Source of the DNA: Bicyclus anynana
Lineage: Eukaryota > Arthropoda > Insecta > Lepidoptera > Nymphalidae
Assembly (NCBI RefSeq): GCF_947172395.1
Contig: NC_069094.1
Span: 11,646,292 to 11,710,291 of the forward strand
Reading direction: 5' to 3'
Length of the DNA stretch: 64,000 bases
Shown one piece after another: positions 9,841 through 20,394 of this stretch. Both the position numbers and the translations under genes were made by a program. Numbering within the stretch: position 1 is the stretch's first letter; each line of letters starts with the position of its first letter. The notes below the pieces were generated by a model, which was given only the letters and a program-made list of their open reading frames with translations, did not search any database and had not been told where the DNA came from.

Positions 9841-11740
9841 AATAGCATTAACAACTGAGTCTTAGGGCCATAAATCATTTCTCTATATCTATCTCGCTTG
9901 CACTTATGGGTCTTATGGAGCCGTCTAGTGAAGGGTGTAACAATGAAAGACATATTATCGATAAGTAAAGTTTATTATCGTATCTTGTTCACAAAATTAA
10001 AAAAATTAACAATATTTGATTTAATATAATACATATTTCATATTATATAATTATTAACTAAATAAAATTAATCTTCATCTGAGTCTTCATCATCAGAATC
10101 TTCGTCTTCTGCCAAATTTATTATATATTAGTATCCATAGTGCGCAACGAGTAACACATGAATGTATTTATTTAATTGCAGTAAACACATTTATAGCAAA
10201 AAAAATACGCAATGCAATTACATTAGAAACCGACCAATCAGAATCGTCCAAATCATTATTGACTCATCATTAGCACGTGCGCAGGTAGCCGTTTATCGAT
10301 AATTAGGGTGCGCAGGTAGGCGCGCTGCACATTCCTATCTTTTTTGACTTTTATGACCGGACGACTCAGATGATAATGCGCATACTATAATATAAATAAC
10401 ATAATAATAAAAAAAAAAATAAAAAAAAAAAAAATTTGTTAATGTTGTTAAAAATTATGTAAAACTTATGTAAGGATTAATAAAGGCTTTGAATTGAATT
10501 GAATTGAATGATAAATTAAATAAAACAAACGGTATAATAAAAATATGTAATATTTGAAAAAAAACATACAAAAAAGTAATGTGATTTTTTGTTTTACTTA
10601 AAGTAGAAAAAAATTATCACATTCTACAATTATTAGGACGGACAACAAAATGCAAAGATTTCTATTTCTACCACTGACGCGACATTAATGTTGCAAGAAA
10701 TATGCGCAGATAAATCTCATTAATTCATATAGTAGGAGACCCAGCATAAGAAAAATATTTAGAGGCACAAAGCACAATAATTATCCTCCCACTTTAATAT
10801 ACTCGCGTCATATTAAAGTGGGCGGATAATTGTGCTCTGAGTATATTTTTTAATGTGAAATTTTGATTTTTTTCTTAACATGACGCGAGTAGGTATATTA
10901 AAGTGGACGGATAATTGTGCCTCTCTCTTACTCTTACTCTCTGTATCAAAAAAAATTACATTGAATTGACCCATTGCAAATAGGTTGCCTAGTTAAACTT
11001 AAACCACTGCAACTGTGAGGTTGCCAGATATAAACAGATGAGTAAATGTTTTTATACACCCACATCAGTTATTTAGTCATATAATATGTCAAATGAAAGC
11101 ACATTTTATGCATTATTGTATTAAGTTCATGTTTTCATAAATTTTGTAAGATTTATCTGAATGCAGTTTAACTAAGCAACATTTGCAGTGTCAATGTGAA
11201 TATTATCTATCATTTTTCAATAAATAACAGATGAGGGCATTGACCTCTTATAATAAAAGGATGCACAATCATGTAGAAAATTTCACTTAAAAACTGATTA
11301 ATTTTGCTTTGACAGTTTTAGAATTTTTTGTAAAGAAAATTATACCTGAAAGCCTTTAAATATAATATAATTCAACCTTAAGAATTGAGTTTAAGGTTGA
11401 AATTGCAAATGCGACTACTTGAATTGAGTGCCAAGAAGTTCTGTTTGGCACTCATTGAGTGGGGAGGTTTTTTGGTCGCTGTTTGTGCATCCACTTTTTA
11501 ATAGGAGATCGATGGACGAGGGTATATATTTCTAATGCTGGAATTTAGACCAATACATATATGTACATTAAGTTACAACATAATTATATAAAATTAAATG
11601 ATTGTTTTACAAACAACAATCAGTTTTTCCCACTGCCCCACTCAGTCATCCATTTATATAGTCCCAACTCTATAGATATTTTATACATTATCATGCAAAC
11701 AAACCTCATAATTTATTAATGTGCTTCTGTTTCGTCAATT
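9841..11740. repeat. Intergenic stretch with A-rich retro tail, foldback repeat and reversed interspersed element
   Basis: No gene is supported. At 10400-10510 there is an A-rich run, AATAAAGGCTTTGAATTGAA and a short (GAATT)n tract, the look of a retroelement 3' end (a similar tail is at 52100-52130). At about 10765-10925, copies of GGATAATTGTGC and AAAGTGGGCGGATAATTGTG in both directions form a foldback MITE; the same family is at 26833. At 11195-11520 lies a reversed copy of the element described at 1886 and 27812. The remaining sequence is plain and AT-rich. Confidence 0.55.
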
Positions 11741-11982
11741 TGATACGTTCGCTGCGGTACATGGTCAATTAACCTCGTATCACACCACAAAAAGTATTAG
11801 TACGAGGTCAAAAAACCTCGTATTGCACGGTACGAGGTCAATTAACCTCGTACCACACCACAAAAAGTATTAGTACGAGGTCAATTAACCTCGTACCACA
11901 CCACAAAAAGTTTTAGTACGAGGTCAAAAAACCTCGTATTGTATTGGTAAAGTACTGAAAAATCAGTGCCGCAGCGAACGTG
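11741..11982. mobile_element. MITE made of tandem 22-bp palindromes between short terminal inverted repeats
   Basis: The ends are inverted: ACGTTCGCTGCGGTAC at 11745-11760 and GTGCCGCAGCGAACGT at 11966-11981, followed by TTAA at 11983-11986. Inside are 22-bp palindromes (TACGAGGTCAA plus its complement TTAACCTCGTA overlapping on TCAATTAA, or with AAAAAA in the centre) at 11801-11822, 11831-11852, 11874-11895 and 11917-11938, with a degraded half at 11763-11779. Most are separated by a CACACCACAAAAAG spacer. The TTAA on the right suggests a piggyBac-type target, but the left flank reads TTGA, so this is unsure. Confidence 0.7.
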
Positions 11983-12021
11983 TTAACTGCTATTTATTTT
12001 ATTATTGTGCTAAACGATAAA

Positions 12022-15000
12022 TCATTTACTCTTCTTCTCTTTTTTAACTTCTTTAGGTTTAGATTTTCCAGCTTTGACAATAGCAATGAGGGCTGTGATA
12101 GCGACAAGACCGAATCCCGCCAGCCCTATCTGCCAGATCCAAGGATATCTCACCAATATGTCCAAGCCAAAGGCTACGCTGAATTTGATCATTTCAACGC
12201 ACCAATCGACCAATTCATCACTGAAATAAATACTTTTGATTAATTTTTAATTTAAAAACAAACTAACAGAATTAAAATTTGTATGTACTCTGTAGGCCCA
12301 ACGCAACTATAGAGATTGGGTGGGACTACTCCGCTGCCATTGGTTGACATTTTGTCTATTTCTCTTCACGAAATATGTTGTTGGTTGCAAGCTAGGTATA
12401 CTGTGTAAATCCCCATTCAAATGGAAATATTGAAACAAAAGTATCTAGTATTCTAGATACTTTTGTCCCAATATTTCTGGTTGTTAAATTACAAGTTATT
12501 CTTAAATTCGAGATCTTATCCTGCATCCCAAAGTCCTAACATGCGATAAAAGACATAATTATCTCGTGAAGAAAAATTATACCAATAGCGGTGTAACCGG
12601 AAATGACGCTTTTTCTTTCATTGCAATGGGACGAAACTACTTCCCCGCCATTGGTTGATATTTTGTCTATTCCTCTTAACGAAATATGTCGTTGGTTGCA
12701 TGCTAGGTTACGAGTAGGCTGTAGTTATACCTGTGTAGATCCCATTCAAATGGAAATATTGGGACAAAAGTATCTTGTCTTTTGTTTTTCAATTGATAAG
12801 TCCTTAGATTTGAGATCTTATCCTGCATCACATACATACATAGTCCTAACATGCGATTTCGTGAAGAGAAATAGACAAAATTCAACCAATAGCAACGTAA
12901 CCAGAAATAGTCGCTTTATCTTTCACTAATAGACGCCGCGCGGTTTCACCCGCGTGGTTCACGTTCCCGTAGGAATACGGAGATTAAATACAGCCTATAG
13001 CCTTCCTCGATAAATGGGCTATCTAACACTGAAAGAATTTTTCAAATCGGACAGGTATATAGTTCCTGAGATTAGCGCGTTCAATCAAACAAACAAACTC
13101 TTCAGCTTTATAATATTAGTTTAAATTGCAACGGGACTGGGACAACTCTACTGCCATCGGTTGACAAAATATGTCTACAGATAAATCTAAGACAGTGGCT
13201 TACTGGTTATTATCTACTGATGAGTGACGATGCAATCTAAGATAACAGCTTACTTAGTTTATTTTACCTACACTTATAGTTTACTAAGTAATATAAAAAA
13301 TTACCACGTTTACTTACAATGGAGATGAAAGAAGTGGGACAGTTTCACCCTTTGAGTTTTTGTACCAATCTTGAGCAAAAGTAACAAAGGATTTGATATC
13401 TCTTTTTGGTAAATCATATCGATAAACTTTTCCAAGGCGAAAGCTGTAACAATAAAACTACAAATAATTATGCTGAAAATAGCTTTTCTTAAAATTATAG
13501 ATGCAGTAGTTTCGGAGAAAAAAAAGTGTGATCAATTGTCGTCAGTTTGTTTAAATAACTTGAAAGGTAATTTTTTTTGGATTCCAAAAAATTCTCTTAT
13601 CAAACCTTTCATTTGATATATCACATGATGAAGTTTGAATTTTTTTTTTTCAACTTTCCATCTTACCCCCTATATTCAAATTTTACCTATTCGCGATACA
13701 TCCCTGTATTTGGGTCACAAGAATTGATATGTGTTCCAAATTTCAACTGGATTGGTTTGGTACATTCGGAGAAAACAATAAAATGTGCGCGAGTGATATT
13801 ATAAGGGTTCCGTTTTTGTACTACATACGTTCGGAAACCTAAAAAATATACTTTAATAAAGTTATGACTTTGAAGAGTCATCTGATGATCTAGTCGAAAA
13901 ATAAATATATTAATTGATATTTAAACTTACAAGAGAAATGCTGGCAATTTGGCAACCTTGAATCTTTTGGCTGTATTGACCCCTGCCAGGTTGGCGTCGA
14001 CCCTGGCAACATTAATGCGTCCGCGTAATGTTGCGCCCACACCTTCCCACACGGCATGTAGCCTTTGGCAATCCACACAGGATGCCCCATAACTGTAATA
14101 AAATGAAATAATAACAGGAATTTAAAAAAAAACATGTTATGAATTATAGGCTATAACTTGGCAACTTCGTTCGTAACACTCCCGATGAGGGAGGGCGTGT
14201 AGCGATGAATGAAAAACTCACGACTGACGCACCTCACTTCCCCGCACGCACGATTTCACACCCGCGCAGTCTTTCCTCTCGTCGCCCGCATATCAAGGGA
14301 GTGTCATCAACGAAATTGCCAGACTATAGATGACACTTTTTTAAAAGGTTCTTAAATTGTTCATTAGCGTTCTACTAGATGGAATTTTTTTATAAACTTA
14401 AATACATAAAAATTTCAATTTTTAATTATTTTTTTGACAAATGACAAATTGACAATACGAACCAAAACACTGTCAGCCATGATGGCCTATATTTTAACTG
14501 TTTCATGACGTCACGTTAACACTAAACCTTAACCAAACAGAGTGTTTGACAAAATGATTAGTTAATAATTAGTTTGACGTTTTTTCCTTTAGTGACATCA
14601 AGTAACATCGTGACGTCACAAAATAGAAAACATCGACGTATGGAAAAATGTAACAAATACAAAATTTTTAAATTAAGTTTTCTATGAAATTCTTAACTTT
14701 TAATAATTGTTATCAATATATTTCAGACCGTTATTCCATGTACTACACGAAATTAGTATTGAGTGACTTGATCGGAAAAGGGGAGTGTTGGTTAACTATC
14801 AAAGACGCCTTTAACCCTACACACAACATTCACAAGTGCGCAACTCCACTCAAGGTCATTCTCTGCCATTCTTGGGTCTTTTTCTATCCCCACAATCCAC
14901 ATCCACTGGACTATACCCAATTTTAACACAGCCTTTCTGACAAATTGGAGTAGGCTGGCAATATTGGTCATATTTGACCTCAAAAGCTGAAAGGCAATAT

Positions 15001-17425
15001 ATATGACATAGGTATATGACAGATATACATTAAAAATATCACTGTTTCTCATACTTACAACATGACAAACCAATCTCCTGTTGTGGCACCAGTAGCTGCT
15101 TGTGTCATGTGTTCAAATATTTTATCAGTCAGCTCTTTTACTGCTGGCGTCTGATTTTTTTCCAAAAACCCATAAAGCTCATTTTCATCTGGTTCACCTA
15201 TTAGAAAGTTCAAACTATTTATAAATTCGGTTCCCACAACTGGAAGATATTTGTATGATGAACATGGGTGTTTTCCAGTGTCTGGGTATACTAGCTGATG
15301 CCGCACGGTTTCTCCCGCGTGGTTCTCGTAGAAATATGGGCATAATATACAGCCTATAGCCTTCCTCGATGAATGGGCTATCTAATATTGAAAGAATTTT
15401 TCAAATTGGATCAGTAGTTCCTGAGATTAGCACGTTCAATCAAACAAACAAACAAACAAGCTCTTCAGCTTTATATATTAGTATAGATATAGATGTATAG
15501 ATCGTGTATAAGTATTTATATGTAGTATTTAAATTTAAGTTTTAAGAAATTAAATATCAAACAGTGAAGGAAAAACATTGTGAGGAAACCTGCATACCTG
15601 AGAATTTTCTTCTAAATTCTCTATGTGTGTGAAGTTAGCAAATCCAATTCCCTACAATACCACCCACTCTGCCTCTTTATAATAATATTAGTATAGAGTA
15701 TAGATAAATGGTTAACATACCATCATAGAGCAATGGGACCCCATGTCTGAAGAATACAACAGCTGGCTCTTTAGTAGGACTATANNNNNNNNNNNNNNNN
15801 NNNNNNNNNNNNNNNNNNNNNNNNNNNNNNNNNNNNNNNNNNNNNNNNNNNNNNNNNNNNNNNNNNNNNNNNNNNNNNNNNNNNNNNNNNNNNNNNNNNN
15901 NNNNNNNNNNNNNNNNNNNNNNNNNNNNNNNNNNNNNNNNNNNNNNNNNNNNNNNNNNNNNNNNNNNNNNNNNNNNNNNNNNNNAATACAACAGCTGGCT
16001 CTTTACTAGGACTATATAGTCTTGCTAAATGACTGTGAACAGTTTTGACAGTCAAGGCGTTCATGTGCTTCGCAAAATCGTCATTTAGACTGTCAAGGTT
16101 TTGTTCCAACTTATTACAAACATCACAGTTTGGTTTTGCTGAAACATTAAATTACTTTATTCTATGAAGTTTAAAGATGTTAAATCAGAATGCTCATTAT
16201 TAGTCTATTTTAATTCTCAACCTCTCTCCTAAAGGAGAGGGTATATAATGCTTTGAGCTACCACACTGTTTATAAATAATGGGGCCATCGTCCTGACCAC
16301 TGTTACCCCGTGACCCCTGAGGGTTGACGAGGGCGTCCCCAGAGAGGCTGCTCCAATGCAGTGGCGGTGATGACTTTGTAATTATCACTTATGTAACTGT
16401 TATCAGTAATGTAAGTGATCATTTTAAACCTTTAGTCTGGGTCATTATTGAGCCAGACTAAAAGCATAAAATGCTTTGGAATGTAACACAAATGTGAGAA
16501 TTTCTTAGAAATATGTTTAACACAGTGCATAAACAAATTCAAACCCAGGACCTTGTGATCGAAGCCACACAGGAGGCTAATGGAAAATGAGACAATTTAG
16601 ATATGTACATTTATAACATAATTAAATTGTTGAATGCTAAGTCGCTTGGCGGTACGTCTTTGCCTGTCGGGTGGTAATTAGCCAAAGCCAAAGCCAAAGC
16701 CTCCCACCATCCAGCCACTGCACCACGGAGGCATTCAAAAAAGGTATTTTCTAGTATTTGCATGTATTTATACTTTATGTAAGTATCTTCTGCCTTTTTG
16801 TATTTTGGTATTTGTTTGTTATAATATTTCTTTCTTCGTTTTGTGGTGTACAAATAAAGTGTATAATTACATATTTCTATCTATAACACAGGCTGACTCG
16901 ATTATTCATTTACAAATCAATACTCTTCGTTTGAAAATTGAATTTGAAAGAAAGGAAAAATCATATTAAATTTTGTCAGTTTTTAATTGTAATGATGACA
17001 TTTAAAAACATTTGCAAAAAACACTAACTCTATAAATTCTCATTATAATAACAATTTGATTTAAATAATTTAAATTTCATTATAATAACAATTTGATTTA
17101 AATAATAAAAACTTAGATCTAGATTTTTGAGTCATGAGTTAAGTCAATACAAGGCTGTTATGAATTTTCACCCAAAAACCAACATTGATCAATGTAAAGG
17201 ACGTAAGGAATAAAATGATGATATAAAACACCGGCATCTTTACCAAAATAGTACCATCTTTAAAGGATGGACTAGGACAAAGATACTTGGATACTTACAA
17301 AATAATACAATTAACTTTTCCTCCTCTTTTATAAGTTGCAGCAATTCATCATCGCTTACACTTTGCAAGTTTTGGCTTTGAACTTTCAGAATGATAAAGA
17401 ACAGCAGACAAAACGGTAAACGCAT
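12022..17425 (-). CDS. ER thioredoxin-domain transmembrane protein (TMX-like), six exons
   Basis: Exons on the minus strand: 17425-17299, 16138-15721 (broken by the 15785-15984 gap), 15197-15059, 14092-13931, 13443-13318 and 12220-12022; all junctions are GT-AG and phases agree. The product is about 312 residues. Residues 1-18 look like a signal peptide. A first thioredoxin-like region has CDVC at 47-50 (LFSKPNCDVC), a second has CVDC at 156-159 after GDWFVMFYGAS. A membrane helix spans about 274-295 and the tail ends KKSK, a KKxx ER-retrieval signal. This order fits ER-membrane protein disulfide isomerase relatives that handle disulfides in the lumen. The central residues of both CxxC motifs differ from the classic CGHC, so redox strength is uncertain. 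The exact paralogue is not certain. Poly(A) signals (AATAAA, minus strand) lie at 11993-12003, under 30 bases past the stop. Confidence 0.88.
12290..13125. repeat. Two tandem copies of a foldback-type repeat plus a LINE tail in TMX-like intron 5
   Basis: About 12320-12560 and 12624-12880 are diverged direct copies (shared GCCATTGGTTGA, ATTTTGTCTATT, CCATTCAAATGGAAATATTG and CCTAACATGCGAT). Part of the first folds on itself (AAAAGTATCTAGTATTCTAG, then ATACTTTTGT). At 12930-13124 is a short LINE-derived tail starting GACGCCGCGCGGTTTCACCC and ending ATAATATTAGT; the same tail recurs at 15292, 20917 (reverse), 32200, 39755 (reverse) and 49875. Confidence 0.6.
13480..13880 (-). repeat. Interspersed repeat with TTCGGAACCC-type end, intron 4 of TMX-like gene
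   Basis: The segment carries words that recur at about 57665-57840 in the opposite direction, for example TACATTCGGAGAAAAC and GTGCGCGAGTGAT. It is an interspersed repeat with no reading frame worth keeping. No ends were defined. Confidence 0.45.
14100..15055. other. TMX-like intron 3, no gene seen
   Basis: This intron holds no supported gene. Two CRE-type palindromes (TGACGTCA) occur at about 14506 and 14612 within a region (14440-14650) that may be an old repeat. Elsewhere I see nothing. Confidence 0.4.
15292..15660 (+). repeat. LINE tail and truncated SINE family B in TMX-like intron 2
   Basis: The first part (15292-15489) is the interspersed LINE tail seen at 12930, ending with ATATATTAGTATAGAT. 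The second (about 15540-15660) holds body words of SINE family B (AAATATCAAACAGTGAAGGA, then TGTGAGGAAACCTGCATACC and TGTGTGAAGTTAGC) without a tRNA-like head. Confidence 0.6.
15785..15984. other. 200-N assembly gap inside TMX-like exon 2
   Basis: Exactly 200 N characters, a typical placeholder size. The 32 bases before it (15753-15784) reappear after it (15985-16016) with one mismatch (15774 G, 16006 C). Removing the N run and one copy of the overlap yields an exon of 186 bases that is open and in phase with both neighbours. Confidence 0.95.
16625..16740 (-). repeat. SINE family A fragment in TMX-like intron 1
   Basis: The segment reads GCTAAGTCGCTTGGCGGTAC and GTCGGGTGGTAATTAGCC, then an AAGCCA triplication and CACTGCACCACGGAGGC, a deleted, reversed family A SINE that keeps both the body and the start of the tRNA-like head. 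Confidence 0.65.
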
Positions 17426-19034
17426 TCTGGTAACTTAACTGCAAAAGTTAGGTGAGAAGATAAATACCAAAACTTAGTTTTATCAAACTATTTTTCATTC
17501 AGTAGAAAATTAAGCATTTAAATTTTAAAATGAAACTATGAAAGAAAACTGAAAAAATGAAAATACATCAAAATAAAAATATTAAGAACTTTAAAATTCC
17601 ACGCTTTATTTTTTGAAGTTGACAAATATTTGACATTCATCGAATTGTCACTTTACGTCAGCGGTCAGTCAAATTAGACACGTCAAAATCGCCAACAATA
17701 TTTACCTATAGACACTAATACTTTTTAAGCGAAAGTAAGTCTGTCTGTCTGTCTGTTACCTTTTCACGCCTAAACGGATGAACCGATCAAGATAAATTTT
17801 GGTATAATGATAAAAAATGGGACTTGGAGTAGAACATAGTACTTTAGGTATAGGAGTGAAATAGGGGTTGAAAGTATGTATGGAAGTCCTTCATTTTTAA
17901 AGTTACAGTTTTAAAAAAATTGTCGATGAATCATAAAAAAAACGAAATTTAATGATTGTTACATAATGAGTTTACATTGATATCCACGCGGGAGTCCGCT
18001 AGTGTCAAAATAAACCTTGAGCATCCTTATTTCCAGCTGTGATGGCCCAGTGGATATGACCTCTGCCTCCGGTTCCGGAGGGCGTGGGTTCGAATCGGGT
18101 CCGGGCATGCACCTCCAACTTTTCAGTAGTGTGCATTCTAATGAATCCTCAAACAGTGAAGGAAAAACGTCGTCAGGAAACTTGCATCCTACCAGAGAAT
18201 TTTCTCAATTATCTCCGTGTGTGAAGTCTACCAATCCGCATTGGGCCAGCGTGGTGGGCAGTGGGCTATTGGCCTAACCCCTCTTATTCTAAGAGGAGAC
18301 TGGAGCTCACGCTCAGCAGTTAGAGGGTTGATGATGATGATCTCCATAGAGTAGAATATAATTGTTTATTTATGTATCTAAGGTATGATTTCTATTTCTG
18401 GTTAAATATTTTGTTACCAGACATTTTCCATAGCTAACTTAAGGCGATGCTTTCAGCTTTACTAGTGTCAAGACATGTAAAGTTTAAAAAAGTTAGAACC
18501 CAGAGCCAGTTAATAAAAAAGTTGTCTGACGTTCAACTTCAAGACTTTAATAACTCAAATTCAAAATTCAAATATTTTTTAGTCTGTACGAGGTCGTATT
18601 TTGGTTTTTGCATGTATTTTGTGATTTTATTAGCGAAGTAAAATATTATTTTAGACAATTTTGTGCCAAGGTTTATCAATTAATTTTAGTTGAATTCAGC
18701 CGCTGCTAAAAGGTAATATATAAAATAATTTTTCATATAATTACTTTGAAATAAGGCACTTAATAATATTTCTGTTGTTATTATTTGTGTTTATCACGAT
18801 TTTGTACCCGCCCTAAATGCTGCGATTGATCTAACAAGTAACTGGAGATTTCTCGCTAAGGTTAGCAGGTGTTAACCTTGTACTTGGACAAAGTAGGTTG
18901 CGATGCTGTCATTTGTACTACTAACGATATTTTAAAAAAGGACTAAGTTTATGAGTCATCGTCTTAACTCTTCACTTAAACAGGAGATCGGGTGCGTCGT
19001 GTTGATCTGTAAAGTGTAATACAGTGAGGTAATC
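17426..19034. other. Divergent intergenic region between TMX-like and phosphorylase-like genes
   Basis: The two genes are transcribed away from this 1.6-kb stretch, which should hold both promoters. No confident core promoter was recognised. It contains a repeat with a (CTGT)n tract and a CACGCGGGAGTCCGCTAGTG end (about 17730-18003) and a family B SINE (18035-18333). The 700 bases before 19035 carry no visible repeat. Confidence 0.5.
18035..18333 (+). mobile_element. SINE family B, full-length
   Basis: It starts with a tRNA-like head (GATGGCCCAGTGGATATGAC, B-box-like GGGTTCGAATCGGG) and ends near GAGTTGATGATGATGA-type sequence after AGAGGAGACTGGAGCTCA. It lies in the same direction as the downstream gene. 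Confidence 0.8.
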
Positions 19035-20363
19035 ATGGCCGAAATAGAAGAGAAGGTGATAATGACTCCCAAGAGTAAAACACCAACATCCACAGTGCTG
19101 ATTGTGGAGAGGAAGGTGATAGAGGCTGAGCCAAGTGACAAAACTCATGTAGCCGGAGGTGACCACACCGGGATAATTATCAATAAGGAAAAAATTTATG
19201 GTAAGCCTAAACTATTATTCTATACCACTTTTGTACTTTGTATTGGATTGTTGTTCTGATATATAATTAATTACCCTAATTATGTATGTTTAAAATTACC
19301 CTTATTATGTGTGTTCATAATTACCCTTATTATGTATGTTCATATTTATGTAATTGTGTTTGTTCTAACTATGTATGTTTAAATTAGAAACTGCTGTCTC
19401 ATTCATATGTTTATCATTTTTGGGATTGTCTTCCATGGCAATTTCTATTAATTAAAGTCGCCTGTATATGCCTTATGGTTTGAATTGTGTGCTGAACTTT
19501 TGATTGCCCTGATATAAATATAATATTATAACCATTAAAACGAAAATATTCTATGTCAGATTATATTGATCTCAGAAACTTTTAGACCACTTCAAAAATT
19601 GTTGTTGTACAACACAACAACAGTCATTTATAAAAGACACCAAATAATATACAATAAAGTATTGAAAAAATAACTATTCCAAACATGTTTTAACATATTT
19701 TTGGGTGATTGTTACTGAATTTAATAAGATTTTTAGATATTTATAGTTATATGTATATAGTTAATAAGATTTTAGATAACTATGGTTATCTAAAAATCTT
19801 ATTGAATTCAGTTACTATAAGCAAATGTTTTAAATTAAATATGTTGGAGACAGGCCTCGGAAGTGGATTTTAAGGGCAATTATAATTATTGAATGCAAGC
19901 CTATCAAATCTCAGAATTTCCAACAAGAATGTAACTAATAAACCCTCGAGTAGCAGATAATATCTTGGACCAGCGTCTGAGGTTTTGACTCTGGGGGCAG
20001 GTTTAGGAGTACCCTTGACAATGTGTCTCACCACTCACTTCACTGGTCGAGTTTTAACACATGATTATGTGCTAGGGTGTGCTCATGCAGAGAAATGTAT
20101 ATTGAAAATCAAATTGAAATAGTAAAATTCAATGTTATTAGACTGCTTATTCTAATTGCAATTTATGTATATCATGAGACTTAATCCCATGTATTACAAA
20201 AATACATTTTAATATGTTTCCTGTAGATAAGGCCCTTGTGATAACTGAATGGTAGCTGGAGTGGAATGTAATGTTATGTAATGAAATTGAGATAAAGATT
20301 TTATTTTGGCAATATTTCATGAAACATTTTAATAAATCTAAAATCAAATATTGTATTTTACAT

Positions 20364-20394
<31 letters not shown>

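Noticed and set aside
11741..11982. CRISPR-like array (repeat, spacer, repeat)
   Set aside because: The spacers are themselves repeated, the genome is eukaryotic, and terminal inverted repeats enclose the array; it is a MITE.
14500..14620. Pair of CRE sites (TGACGTCA) as an enhancer
   Set aside because: They lie in an intron within probable repeat DNA, and similar words at 28538 and 58826 are also in non-coding DNA; no further support.
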